Assembly: GCA_964504565.1 (NCBI GenBank)
Contig: CAZDEY010000006.1
Coordinates: 220,846-284,845, forward strand
Source: Cesiribacter sp964504565
Lineage (GTDB): Bacteria > Bacteroidota > Bacteroidia > Cytophagales > Cyclobacteriaceae
Reading direction: 5' to 3'
Length of the DNA stretch: 64,000 bases
Below the pieces are notes generated by a model. That model was not told the origin of the DNA. It searched no databases and saw only the letters and a list, made by a program, of their open reading frames with translations. Positions 13,757 to 22,426 of the stretch are shown here, in pieces. The position numbers were made by a program, and so were the translations under genes. Position 1 is the stretch's first letter. Each line of letters opens with the position of its first letter.

Positions 13757-15143
13757 TCGCGTATACCATAAAACCATAACCCGATTAACGGCTGGGGTGC
13801 CTATTGCGCCCTTAGCCGTTTTTCGTGTTATATACGGGGCACTGATGCTCTTTGCTACCCTACGCTTCCTTACCAAAGGCTGGGTAAGCGAGTTGTACCT
13901 TCAGCCCCAATTTTTCTTTCATTACTACGGCTTAAGTTTTGTAAAGCCCCTTACTACTTACGGCCTGCCCGATTGGCTCACCTACGCCGTTTTTATTGCC
14001 ATGGCAGTAGCCGCATTAGGTATACTGCTGGGCTACTACTACCGCGTTTCGGCGCTTAGTTTTGCCCTGCTGTTCACCTATACCGAACTGTGGGATGCCA
14101 GCAACTACCTTAACCACTACTACTTTGTAAGCCTGCTCAGCTTCTTATTGGTGCTGCTGCCGGCCCACCGCGCCTTTTCGCTGGATGTTAGAAGAAAACC
14201 TCAATTAGCGGCCGAAAGCGTTCCGTTCTGGACCGTTTTTGTACTGCAACTGCAACTAGGCATTGTGTACTTTATGGCCGGCGTAGCCAAAATTCACCCC
14301 GATTGGCTACTGGAGGCCCAACCGCTGCGCCTGTGGCTGGCAGCACACAGCAATTTTCCGCTGCTGGGTAGTTTGTTTACTTATACCTGGGTGGCCTACT
14401 TTTTTAGTTGGTTCGGCCTGGTGTACGACCTTAGTATTCCCTTCTGGCTAAGCCACGCCAAAACCCGGCCGCTGGCCTATACCGCAGTTGTGGCATTTCA
14501 CGTACTTACCTGGCTGCTGTTCCCTATTGGAGTATTCCCCTGGGTTATGATTGGCCTAACGCTTATCTACTTTCCGGCCCCATTTCATCAGCGTATACTG
14601 CAACTTTTGGCTTACCGGCCCAAGCTCGCTACCTTTGCACCTTCGGCCGAAAAAATGCGAATACCGAAGCTGCTCGGGCCGGCGCTGGTAGTGTTTTTTG
14701 CTTTTCAATTGGTATTTCCGTTTCGGTACCTAGCCTACCCCGGCAACTTATTCTGGACCGAACAGGGCTACCGCTTTAGCTGGCGCGTAATGCTGATGGA
14801 AAAAGTAGGTATGGCTCAGTTTACCGTAGTAGATCGGCAAAGCGGAAAAGCAGTAGAGGTAAATAACCGGCAATATTTAACCCCTCGGCAGGAAAAAATG
14901 ATGGCTACCCAGCCCGACTTTATGCTTCAGTACACCCACTTTCTGGCTCGGGAATACCAAACCGCTGCCGGCCCGGCCCCGGCAGTGTACGTAGAAAGTT
15001 ACGTAGCGCTGAACGGCCACCGCAGCCAACGCTTCGTGCCCCAAGACCTCGATTTAACTACGCTGGAAGATAGCTGGGCACCTAAAACCTGGTTACTTCC
15101 CTTCTCCAACAACTCAAAAACCAGCCAATATGCCGTTCAGTAA
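13743..15143 (+). CDS. HTTM-domain membrane protein (vitamin-K gamma-carboxylase-like)
   Basis: This 466-residue integral membrane protein has about nine hydrophobic segments in its first 320 residues, then a soluble C-terminal region. The HTTM pattern is recognisable in RVIYGALMLFATLRFL, ASNYLNHYYFVSLLSFLLVLLPAHRAFSLD and VYFMAGVAKIHPDWL. Bacterial members resemble vitamin-K-dependent gamma-glutamyl carboxylase, but their substrate is unknown. It overlaps the imelysin gene by 14 bases and the TonB receptor gene by 14 bases, so the four genes are one transcription unit. This context suggests a modification or transport role in iron uptake; that part is inference. Confidence 0.82.
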   Translation: MTAINRVYHKTITRLTAGVPIAPLAVFRVIYGALMLFATLRFLTKGWVSELYLQPQFFFHYYGLSFVKPLTTYGLPDWLTYAVFIAMAVAALGILLGYYYRVSALSFALLFTYTELWDASNYLNHYYFVSLLSFLLVLLPAHRAFSLDVRRKPQLAAESVPFWTVFVLQLQLGIVYFMAGVAKIHPDWLLEAQPLRLWLAAHSNFPLLGSLFTYTWVAYFFSWFGLVYDLSIPFWLSHAKTRPLAYTAVVAFHVLTWLLFPIGVFPWVMIGLTLIYFPAPFHQRILQLLAYRPKLATFAPSAEKMRIPKLLGPALVVFFAFQLVFPFRYLAYPGNLFWTEQGYRFSWRVMLMEKVGMAQFTVVDRQSGKAVEVNNRQYLTPRQEKMMATQPDFMLQYTHFLAREYQTAAGPAPAVYVESYVALNGHRSQRFVPQDLDLTTLEDSWAPKTWLLPFSNNSKTSQYAVQ

Positions 15144-17601
15144 ATTGCTATCCGGCATACTCCTGCTGGTGCTGTTAACTATTACGGCAGCCTCGGCGCA
15201 GGTGGCTACGCTAAGCGGGCTGGTAAGCAGCGCTGATAACGAAGAGGCCTTGGCCGGCGCTACCGTTCTACTGGCTAATACCCCTTTTCTAACCGAAACC
15301 AATGCGCAGGGTAAGTTCAGGTTAGAAGTGCCCTACGGCAACTACGTGCTACAGGTATTTTACGAAGGTCTTTCTACCTACAAAAAACAGATAGTAATAA
15401 ACGCGCCTGAAATTAACCTCAATATTGGTTTAAATCCGCTGGAAGAAGTTCTGAACGCCGTGGAGGTTACCGGCTCAACTCAGGCCGAGGGTGGTTTGCA
15501 GCACCTGAATGCCGTGGAAGGTACCGCTATTTACGAGGCTAAAAAGAGTGAAGTAATTACCCTAAACAGTATTACGGCCAACCTGGCTACCAACAACAGC
15601 CGGCAGGTATACGCCAAAGTGCCCGGCCTCAATATTTGGGAAAGCGACGGCGCCGGTCTGCAACTGGGTATTGGCGGACGCGGCCTCAGCCCCGACCGTA
15701 CCAGCAACTTCAATACCCGCCAAAACGGTTACGACATTAGCCCCGATGCCCTGGGCTACCCCGAAAGCTACTATACGCCCCCCCTGGAAGCGGTAGAAAA
15801 AATTCAGTTGGTACGCGGGGCGGCCTCATTGCAGTACGGTCCGCAGTTTGGCGGTATGCTTAATTTTGTAATGAAGAAGGGACCGGAAAACGATCCTTTT
15901 GAGCTTACCGCCCGGCAAACGCTAGGCTCTTTTGGCCTTAGCAACTCGTTTGTGAGCGTGGGCGGCACCAAGGAGCGCGTAAACTACTACAACTATTTGC
16001 AATACAAACGGGGCAACGGCTGGCGGCCCAACTCGGAGTTCGAGAGCAAATCGGCCTTCTTCGATTTGAATATGCAGCTTACCGACAAGTTTTTTCTGTG
16101 CCTGGAATATACGCATACCGACTATCTGGCTCAGCAACCCGGCGGCCTTACCGATGCCCAGTTTGCGCAGGATCCGCGCCGGAGCTTCCGCAGCCGCAAC
16201 TGGTTTGCCATTGACTGGAACCTGATGGCCGTATTAATGGAGTATAAGTTTAGCCCCCGAACTAAAGTAGAAGCCAAAAATTTTGCTCTGATTGCCGAAC
16301 GCCAGGCCTTGGGCGACCTGGACCCTATTGACCGGCCGGTAGGCGAAACCCGCAAACTGTTCGACGATGACTACCGCACCCTGGGCAGCGAGGTACGCTT
16401 GCTGCACAACTATACTTTAGGGCAGCAACCCGCCGTAGTGGTGGTGGGCGGCAGGGCTTACCGCGGCCAAACCCTAAAGCGCCAGAGCGAGGCCCCCGGC
16501 GGTAGCGAGGCTAATTTTAGCTTTTTGAACTCTGACTCGTTACGGGTAAACCATACCTTCCCCAATACCAATTTTTCGTTTTTTGCCGAGAATATTTTTA
16601 ACCTGACCGATAAGCTTAGCGTAGTACCGGGCTTTCGTTACGAGTGGATTAATACCGAAGTGGAAGGGCAGTATTTGGCAACGAAGGATACTGTAATTAA
16701 CGGGGTGTTTACCGAAAAACCGGTATTTATAGGCGATACGCTAAACAGTAGCCGCAGCGTGCTGCTGGGGGGTTTAGGTATAAGTTACCGAATCAACAAT
16801 TACTTTGAGGCCTACAGTAACTTCTCGCGCAATTACCGGCCAATCAATTTTTCCGATTTACGCACCATTAACCCTAACGAAAAGCCCGACCCTACCATAA
16901 CCGACGAAACCGGCTTTAACTGGGATGTTGGCTTCAGGGGCGGCAACCGCCGGTTCAGCATTGATGCCAGCCTGTTTTACCTTTCTTACCAAAACCGTAT
17001 TGGCTGGACGCTCACCAAAAATGCTAATGGTTCGGTAGCCCGCCAGCGCACCAACATTGGCGACGCCGCAATAGTGGGCCTAGAGGCGGTAGCCGAAACC
17101 GATTTGTTGCAGTGGTTCCGGGCCAAGCCTAAAAACGCGCTGGAGGCGTACCTAAACCTGGGCCTAACTCGCGGCCGCTACACCCGCCTGAACCAGGAAG
17201 TAGACGGCCAAAGCAGCATTTCTAACCTTAAAATTGGCAATGCCGTAGAGCTTATACCGGAGGTTAACCTAAAAACCGGCTTGCAGTACCGTAGCGAGGC
17301 GTTTAAAATTGCTTACCAGTTTGCCTACCTGAGCCAGCAGTATACTGATGCCCTGAATACGTTTGTGGAACCGGGCACGCCGCCCAGCGCTACGGCCGGT
17401 TCGGTGTTTGGGCAAATTCCGGCCTACTGGGTTATGGACCTAAGCAGTAGCTACACCTGGCAGTGGCTTACGTTAGAGGGCGGCGTTAATAACCTTACTA
17501 ATAATATGTACTTTACCCGCCGCGCCAGTGCCTACCCCGGCCCGGGCATAATACCGGCCGATGGGCGGAACCTTTATGTAAGTTTACAGGTAAAGCTATA
17601 G
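15130..17601 (+). CDS. TonB-dependent outer-membrane receptor (FecA-like)
   Basis: This 823-residue receptor has a signal peptide (to about residue 24, ASAQ) and a carboxypeptidase-regulatory-like domain (about 26-105, LSGLVSSADNEEALAGATV). The plug domain (about 130-245) contains RGAASLQYGPQFGGMLNFVMKKG. A 22-strand-type barrel ends in LYVSLQVKL. Plug motifs of the Fe(III)-dicitrate/siderophore type are seen (GIGGRGLSPDRTSNFNTRQNGYDISPD). It is the last gene of the imelysin unit, completing a set of surface binder, membrane protein and receptor consistent with ferric-iron import. The substrate is not determined by the sequence. Confidence 0.9.
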   Translation: MPFSKLLSGILLLVLLTITAASAQVATLSGLVSSADNEEALAGATVLLANTPFLTETNAQGKFRLEVPYGNYVLQVFYEGLSTYKKQIVINAPEINLNIGLNPLEEVLNAVEVTGSTQAEGGLQHLNAVEGTAIYEAKKSEVITLNSITANLATNNSRQVYAKVPGLNIWESDGAGLQLGIGGRGLSPDRTSNFNTRQNGYDISPDALGYPESYYTPPLEAVEKIQLVRGAASLQYGPQFGGMLNFVMKKGPENDPFELTARQTLGSFGLSNSFVSVGGTKERVNYYNYLQYKRGNGWRPNSEFESKSAFFDLNMQLTDKFFLCLEYTHTDYLAQQPGGLTDAQFAQDPRRSFRSRNWFAIDWNLMAVLMEYKFSPRTKVEAKNFALIAERQALGDLDPIDRPVGETRKLFDDDYRTLGSEVRLLHNYTLGQQPAVVVVGGRAYRGQTLKRQSEAPGGSEANFSFLNSDSLRVNHTFPNTNFSFFAENIFNLTDKLSVVPGFRYEWINTEVEGQYLATKDTVINGVFTEKPVFIGDTLNSSRSVLLGGLGISYRINNYFEAYSNFSRNYRPINFSDLRTINPNEKPDPTITDETGFNWDVGFRGGNRRFSIDASLFYLSYQNRIGWTLTKNANGSVARQRTNIGDAAIVGLEAVAETDLLQWFRAKPKNALEAYLNLGLTRGRYTRLNQEVDGQSSISNLKIGNAVELIPEVNLKTGLQYRSEAFKIAYQFAYLSQQYTDALNTFVEPGTPPSATAGSVFGQIPAYWVMDLSSSYTWQWLTLEGGVNNLTNNMYFTRRASAYPGPGIIPADGRNLYVSLQVKL

Positions 17602-17602
17602 T

Positions 17603-17628
17603 AGAAGCGTTTCGCTTTTCTAGTTTTT
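17603..17628 (+). terminator. possible terminator after the TonB receptor
   Basis: AGAAGCG (17603-17609), a TTT loop and CGCTTTTCT with one bulge form a short stem, followed by AGTTTTT. It is just after the receptor stop codon. The stem is weak. Confidence 0.45.
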
Positions 17629-17634
17629 CCGTTC

Positions 17635-17642
17635 TATATTTG
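17635..17642 (+). promoter_or_regulatory. candidate -7 element for the ECF sigma gene
   Basis: TATATTTG matches the TAnnTTTG consensus 35 bases before the ATG at 17677. The upstream -33 position holds TTCG only, so the match is partial. Confidence 0.45.
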
Positions 17643-17676
17643 GTACTGATTTTTAAGCAATAAGCCCTTCAGCATT

Positions 17677-18288
17677 ATGAGCAACGACGGTGTTGTTACT
17701 GTATATCAACCCCTGCTGCTTTCCATTGCTCACCGTATGGTGAAAAATTTAATGGATGCGGAAGATATTGTGCAGGATACTTTTTTGAAATTTCTGAGCC
17801 AGCCGCGCGAATCTATCGAGAACGTGAAGGCTTATTTGGTACGTTCGGTAATTAACAACTGCATTAATCACCTTAAGAAGCTAAAGCAAAACGCCGAGGA
17901 ACTGCTGGACCCGATTTTTCATTCGGAGTGGCTTAGCCAGCTCGACGACCGCATTCAGCATATTGAGTGGGAGCACGAACTAAGCTCGGCCGTGCGGGTA
18001 GTTATGGAAAAGTTGGAACCTAACGAGCGGGTAGTTTACATGTTTCGCGAGGTGTTTAACTTTGACTACGCCGAGATTTCGGAAATAGTAGAGAAGAAGA
18101 AGGATAACTGCCGCCAGTTATTTTGCCGCGCCAAGCAAAAAATGCAGGAAGAAAAGAGCCGCTTCTCAGTTTCTTTAGAGCAGCACAAACAAACTTTTCA
18201 GGCTTTCGTTAATTCATGCCACGCCGGTTCTTTTCCCGAGCTTATGAGCTCGCTTAAGGAAGAAGTTAGCCGCAAGTTTAGCGACTAA
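17677..18288 (+). CDS. ECF sigma factor, SigJ-like with shortened C-terminal extension
   Basis: Region 2 (residues about 10-75, MDAEDIVQDTFLKFL) and region 4 (about 115-165, FDYAEISEIVEKKKDNCRQLFCRAKQKM) of sigma-70 are both complete. After region 4 the protein reads HKQTFQAFVNSCHAGSFPELMSSLKEEV, which looks like the start of the SnoaL-like domain of SigJ/ECF41 sigma factors. It then ends at 203 residues, whereas family members usually continue to about 290. The next gene starts 46 bases on, so the missing part is absent, not frameshifted. The C-terminal extension in ECF41 factors controls activity, so this form may be unusually regulated. Confidence 0.8.
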   Translation: MSNDGVVTVYQPLLLSIAHRMVKNLMDAEDIVQDTFLKFLSQPRESIENVKAYLVRSVINNCINHLKKLKQNAEELLDPIFHSEWLSQLDDRIQHIEWEHELSSAVRVVMEKLEPNERVVYMFREVFNFDYAEISEIVEKKKDNCRQLFCRAKQKMQEEKSRFSVSLEQHKQTFQAFVNSCHAGSFPELMSSLKEEVSRKFSD

Positions 18289-18334
18289 CCCGCCGGCTCC
18301 CGCCCGCTTAGGCCGGGCCAATACCTATTTTTTT

Positions 18335-18925
18335 ATGAAGAAATTCGATACGCAGGAAATCAACCAACTGATTGCCCACCGCCGTTCTATATATCCTAAA
18401 ATGTTTAGCGGCAAGCCGGTAGACGATGCCATAGTGGAACAAATGCTGGAAAACGCTAACTGGGCCCCTACCCACGCCCGCACCGAGCCCTGGCGCTTTA
18501 CCGTATTTTGCGGTGAGGGCTTGCAGAAACTGGCCGATTTCCAGAGCAATTTGTATAAGCAGCTAAGCCAGGCCGAAGGTACCTACGACGAAAGTAAATT
18601 TACCAAGCTAGCCCAACGCCCGCTGGAGTGTTCGCACGTAATTAGCCTGGGTATGGCCCGCCACCCCAAGCAAAAAGTACCCGAAATTGAAGAAGTGGAA
18701 GCGGTGGCCTGTGCCGTACAAAATATGTGGCTTACCGCCAGTGCCTACGGAGTAGGTTGCTACTGGGGTAGCGGCGGCATTACGTACCAACCTCAAGCAC
18801 TACCTTTTTTTGAGCTGGAGCCTACGGATAAACTGCTGGGCTTTCTGTATATAGGCATGCCTAAGGGCGTATGGCCCGACGGCCGGCGCAGTGCTATTGA
18901 CCAGAAAGTACGCTGGGTGCGTTAG
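18335..18925 (+). CDS. nitroreductase-family FMN oxidoreductase
   Basis: This 196-residue protein belongs to the YdjA-like group of nitroreductases. Signature parts are the N-terminal phosphate-binding RRSIYP, ANWAPTHARTEPWRF (residues about 42-56), the ASAYGVGCYWGSGGITY loop, and LGFLYIGMPKG near the C-terminus. Such enzymes are FMN-bound NAD(P)H-dependent reductases of nitro or quinone compounds; the physiological substrate is usually unknown. It follows the sigma factor gene by 46 bases and may share its transcript. Its stop overlaps the convergent histidine-kinase stop by 4 bases. Confidence 0.88.
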   Translation: MKKFDTQEINQLIAHRRSIYPKMFSGKPVDDAIVEQMLENANWAPTHARTEPWRFTVFCGEGLQKLADFQSNLYKQLSQAEGTYDESKFTKLAQRPLECSHVISLGMARHPKQKVPEIEEVEAVACAVQNMWLTASAYGVGCYWGSGGITYQPQALPFFELEPTDKLLGFLYIGMPKGVWPDGRRSAIDQKVRWVR

Positions 18926-20607
18926 TTGTTAATTCTGATGCCGTTATCGGCAGAGCCTGAGCCGGCCTTACTTACCGGCGGGCGGTTTTCTATATCGCTA
19001 GACTTTTTTTTTATTTGAGGAAGTTCAAGCTTTACGGTAGTGCCTTTATCCACCTCACTGTCGATATACATTTTTCCTTCAAGCCTGTCTACGGTTTGTT
19101 TTACTATATACATGCCTAATCCGGAGCCTTCGCTTTTGTCGGTTGCCCGGTAAAACATATTGCATATTTTATCCAGGTGCTCGCGCATAATGCCAATGCC
19201 GTTATCGGCTATAGAAAGAATGGCCTTATCATTCTTGTTTTCAACTTCTATGTTAACTTCCGGTTTCTCCTTGTGCGTATCGGCGTATTTAACAGCGTTA
19301 CCTAATAAGTTATTCAGCACAATATTTAAGCGTATCGGGTCACTAATGAAGTCTACATCATCGCAATTGTAACTAATATTGAAGTTTATTCTAGAATAAT
19401 TAGTGAGGTATTTTACTTGTTCCTGACAATCGGTAATCATTTTCTTCCAATCAATAACTTTGGTATCCAACTCCGAGCGGCTGGTTTTGGCAAAGGTGAG
19501 CATTGATTTTACGAAGTTATCCAGCTTATTTATCCGGTTTTCAATATAGCCTAAATATTCAGGAATTTTTGACGCATCAGTTTCTTGCTTAACTAATTGC
19601 AACAACCCTAAAACTGAAGTTAGTGGCGCGCGCAAATCATGCGAGGTTTTGAACATGATCTGGTCAAGTTCGTAATTTCTATCGGAAAGCTCGTCTACAA
19701 CCTTTTCCAGTTCCTTTTTCTTGGATTTTAATTTCTTATTAGCCTTGGATAACTCGGAACGTTTATCTTCCAGCTCCTTATTGTTATGTTCAAGTTTTTG
19801 GTTTAACCTCAAGGTTTCTTCCAGCAATTTCTTGTTCTGCCGGGCTTGGCTTACCCTATCGGTTATATCTATAAAGTAGCCGCCTACGGAATTAACACTA
19901 CCCTGCCGGTCTTTGATTGGAAAAATAATGTTGTAGATGTGGAATACCTTGCCATCAGGCTTATACTCTTCAGTAAACATTAGTACTTGCCGGCTTTCTA
20001 GTACTTGCCCCACGTGTTCTTTCAGCCGCTCGTATAGCACATCCGAAACTACCCCCTTCATGCTACTTATAGTACCGCCATAGGGGTTCATAAACTCATG
20101 AAAGGCCGTGTTGGCTAATTCAATATTAAGTTCAGCATCCACAATAAATACCGGAATGGGGGCGTAGTGCATAAAGTCCGATAATACCCGAATGGCATTT
20201 TTTATTTTATTAGCCTCGGTTTTGCCAGAAAGGGCGTTCGGTTGCTTATCCTGAAGAAATACGGCTACCCAATTAACTTTCTGGTTACGGTCGGGCAAGG
20301 GTACGTGGTGAAGAATAAAACCCGGCTGGCCGGCTTGCAAATTAGCAACTTTAGCAACTGCCTGCTGAACGGTAGCCTCGCCATGAAGTGCCAAATTTTT
20401 TACTTTATTGGTAGGTTCTTGTACTGAATAAAATAGCTCTTCTATGTTTTTACCAATACAGTCCTTTTTAGAAAGACCAGTCTTTTCCTGTAGACAGTCA
20501 TTCCACTCCATTACGTATCCTTTATCGTCGTAAAGAAGCATAGCAAGGTCATTAGCGTTGCTTAAACACTCCACTAAAGCGTTACCATCTATGCGGGAGA
20601 ATGTCAT
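18922..20607 (-). CDS. PAS-domain sensor histidine kinase
   Basis: This 561-residue soluble sensor kinase lacks transmembrane segments. An N-terminal PAS domain (about 10-120) and a second PAS domain (about 140-255, ending in GGYFIDITDR) precede a long Lys/Glu-rich coiled coil (about 258-315). The dimerisation/phosphoacceptor motif is KTSHDLRAPLTS near residue 325. The ATPase domain has N box LNNLLGNAVKYAD, G1 DNGIG and G2 GSGLGMYIVKQ. No response regulator is next to it, so it is an orphan kinase. A 17-residue Ser/Gly/Asn tail follows the ATPase domain. Its gene faces the nitroreductase gene tail to tail. Confidence 0.92.
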   Translation of the reverse strand: MTFSRIDGNALVECLSNANDLAMLLYDDKGYVMEWNDCLQEKTGLSKKDCIGKNIEELFYSVQEPTNKVKNLALHGEATVQQAVAKVANLQAGQPGFILHHVPLPDRNQKVNWVAVFLQDKQPNALSGKTEANKIKNAIRVLSDFMHYAPIPVFIVDAELNIELANTAFHEFMNPYGGTISSMKGVVSDVLYERLKEHVGQVLESRQVLMFTEEYKPDGKVFHIYNIIFPIKDRQGSVNSVGGYFIDITDRVSQARQNKKLLEETLRLNQKLEHNNKELEDKRSELSKANKKLKSKKKELEKVVDELSDRNYELDQIMFKTSHDLRAPLTSVLGLLQLVKQETDASKIPEYLGYIENRINKLDNFVKSMLTFAKTSRSELDTKVIDWKKMITDCQEQVKYLTNYSRINFNISYNCDDVDFISDPIRLNIVLNNLLGNAVKYADTHKEKPEVNIEVENKNDKAILSIADNGIGIMREHLDKICNMFYRATDKSEGSGLGMYIVKQTVDRLEGKMYIDSEVDKGTTVKLELPQIKKKSSDIENRPPVSKAGSGSADNGIRINN

Positions 20608-20761
20608 CTAAAAAATCTTATAGCCAGGAGAAACTACCAAAACCGTAATAAATTTCGGTATTAGGTTTGGTCTCAGTATAATTATATATAAAAAAACTAC
20701 TATATAAAAGGAATTTACTGTATTAACCTAAACAAATTTAAAATGTTGCATGCATAACAAA

Positions 20762-20787
20762 AAAGCTCATATTTGCATATGAGCTTT
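20762..20787 (-). terminator. rho-independent terminator after the DUF4097 module
   Basis: A perfect 11-bp stem (20762-20772 with 20777-20787, arm AAAGCTCATAT) with a 4-base loop is followed on the minus strand by a T-run. It lies 26 bases after the stop of the last gene of the first sigma module. Confidence 0.9.
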
Positions 20788-20812
20788 AATTAGAATTTAC
20801 AGAACGAATCAA

Positions 20813-21520
20813 TTATTGCCTTAAATAAATATTACTACTGATGGTTTCCAACGCTAGTTTTTGCCTAGTGCTAGAGGCTAATTTTCCCACATTAGCTTCC
20901 CATTGGTAGCCTACTATTGGATAATCTTTTTTGGCAGAAGTTTTTTCTAGGGGTAAATTTGAATATAATTCTCCGGTTACTGATTTAAGCGAAACTTGCC
21001 CGGCCCTATCCTTTGGCCACGTATAATCTATAAATCCGCTTATCGATTTAAGGGAAGTACTGCCTAGTAAATTGGCAGCTACTATATCGGCACTTATAGT
21101 TTTTAATTCAATTGCCTGGCTTTGGGGCACCAAAATTTCAAATTCTACCTTTAAGCAAATGCCGTAACCGCCATCCCTATCTCCTGAATAATACCACCGA
21201 CTGCCATCGCAACTGTCGCTTTGCATTATCACCGCAGTGGCCTTATCTTTATCCAGTTCGGTTTTAAGCTCTAGTTGGTTGCCCCGCTCCTGCTTAGTAA
21301 TTGAAAACGCATCATTATTTTGGCCGCTGTTAATCTGTACGTTGGTTTTAATTACCAACTCCTGACCGGCATAGCCTTTAATATCGATGTTGCTAGCGTG
21401 TTGCAGGTCTAAAATTATCTTTTGCCCTTCATTTACCTTATAACTATACTCTTGCTGTTTGCTACTTTGCCCAACCACTATAGCTGGTAATAAAAGTAGT
21501 GTTAATACTAATTTTTCCAT
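20813..21520 (-). CDS. exported DUF4097-type beta-solenoid protein (module 1, second copy)
   Basis: This 235-residue protein has a signal peptide (MEKLVLTLLLLPAIVVGQS). The mature part alternates short beta strands, for example NIDIKGYAGQELVIKTNV and IELKTISADIVAANLLGSTSLKSISG, typical of the DUF4097 solenoid. It ends in SSNIYLRQ, a motif shared with three other proteins of this cluster. No enzymatic residues are recognisable; the family is periplasmic or surface-bound and of unknown function. Four cysteines are present, an exported feature. It is the last gene of the module and is followed by a strong terminator. Confidence 0.75.
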   Translation of the reverse strand: MEKLVLTLLLLPAIVVGQSSKQQEYSYKVNEGQKIILDLQHASNIDIKGYAGQELVIKTNVQINSGQNNDAFSITKQERGNQLELKTELDKDKATAVIMQSDSCDGSRWYYSGDRDGGYGICLKVEFEILVPQSQAIELKTISADIVAANLLGSTSLKSISGFIDYTWPKDRAGQVSLKSVTGELYSNLPLEKTSAKKDYPIVGYQWEANVGKLASSTRQKLALETISSNIYLRQ

Positions 21521-21525
21521 AGCTG

Positions 21526-22383
21526 CTATTTTTTGCGAAGGTAAATATTGCTGCTGGTGGCTCGTATGGTAAAGTTAGCCCCGCCGCCGTTGGCGGTTGC
21601 TTTAATAGATCGTCCGGGAAAATCATTATAAGAACGGAAATATACTTTAGGTTCTTCGCCATCTTCGCTAGAAGTAGAATATGAGTAAGCATAGGCCTTC
21701 GCTTTATCTTCTGATTTATCGCCTCCGTTTTTAATATTTTTAGCTAGCGAAAGATCCATATCAGTAAATACCTCACCGGAGATAGATGACAGAGCAAAAT
21801 TCACTTTAGAGGAAGCCGGCATAGTAACATCTACATCGCCGCTTATAACGTTAATAGAACTTGGCCCGGTTTGACTAAAACTGCTGAACTCGACGTTTAT
21901 ATCGCCGCTGGTTGAATTTACTATTACCGGCCCTGCCACATTCTTGAGCACCACATCCGCATTTTTACTCTTTACCTCAATTTCCCCTTTGACACCTTCT
22001 ACAACTATATCGCCACCGCCGCCCCAGTTCATTTGTTCTATACTTAAACGCACCCCGGCCGGTACTTTAACTATATACTCTCCGCTCTGGCGGCTGGCTT
22101 CTTTTATTGAATAGCCGCCATCAATTTTCTCTACCTGAAGCCCAATATTGGTATTATCCATAGCAGTATTATAGAGCGGCCTTAAGCCTTTGGCGCGTTC
22201 AGGCGGTGCTTCGTAATCAGTTGCCTGAATAAGTAACTCCGAGCCGCTGTAACCAATTACACGAACCTCGCTTTTATGAGCTTGAATCACAACTCGGTCA
22301 TTAGCGCCTATTTTCTGTTTGTACTCTTGCGTCCAAGCCGGTAGGCTTATTAGCAGCAGAGCAATTATGGATATGGTTTTCAT
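21526..22383 (-). CDS. exported DUF4097-type beta-solenoid protein (module 1, first copy)
   Basis: This 285-residue protein has a signal peptide ending in LPAWTQ. It has a run of beta-strand repeats (VRVIGYSGSELLIQAT, then GEIEVKSKNADVVLKNVAGPVIVNSTSGDINVEF), then a Ser/Gly/Glu-rich insertion and a last strand ending SSNIYLRKK. This layout is that of DUF4097 proteins, which form short beta solenoids outside the cytoplasm. It precedes the next DUF4097 gene by 5 bases. The VIGYSGSE segment recurs in the paralogous proteins (for example VLGYSGTEIQV in module 2). Its molecular role is unknown. Confidence 0.78.
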   Translation of the reverse strand: MKTISIIALLLISLPAWTQEYKQKIGANDRVVIQAHKSEVRVIGYSGSELLIQATDYEAPPERAKGLRPLYNTAMDNTNIGLQVEKIDGGYSIKEASRQSGEYIVKVPAGVRLSIEQMNWGGGGDIVVEGVKGEIEVKSKNADVVLKNVAGPVIVNSTSGDINVEFSSFSQTGPSSINVISGDVDVTMPASSKVNFALSSISGEVFTDMDLSLAKNIKNGGDKSEDKAKAYAYSYSTSSEDGEEPKVYFRSYNDFPGRSIKATANGGGANFTIRATSSNIYLRKK

Positions 22384-22426
22384 ATTTTTTTCTTGTTTTT
22401 GGTGGAGTAAACCCCTGGTAGTTAAT

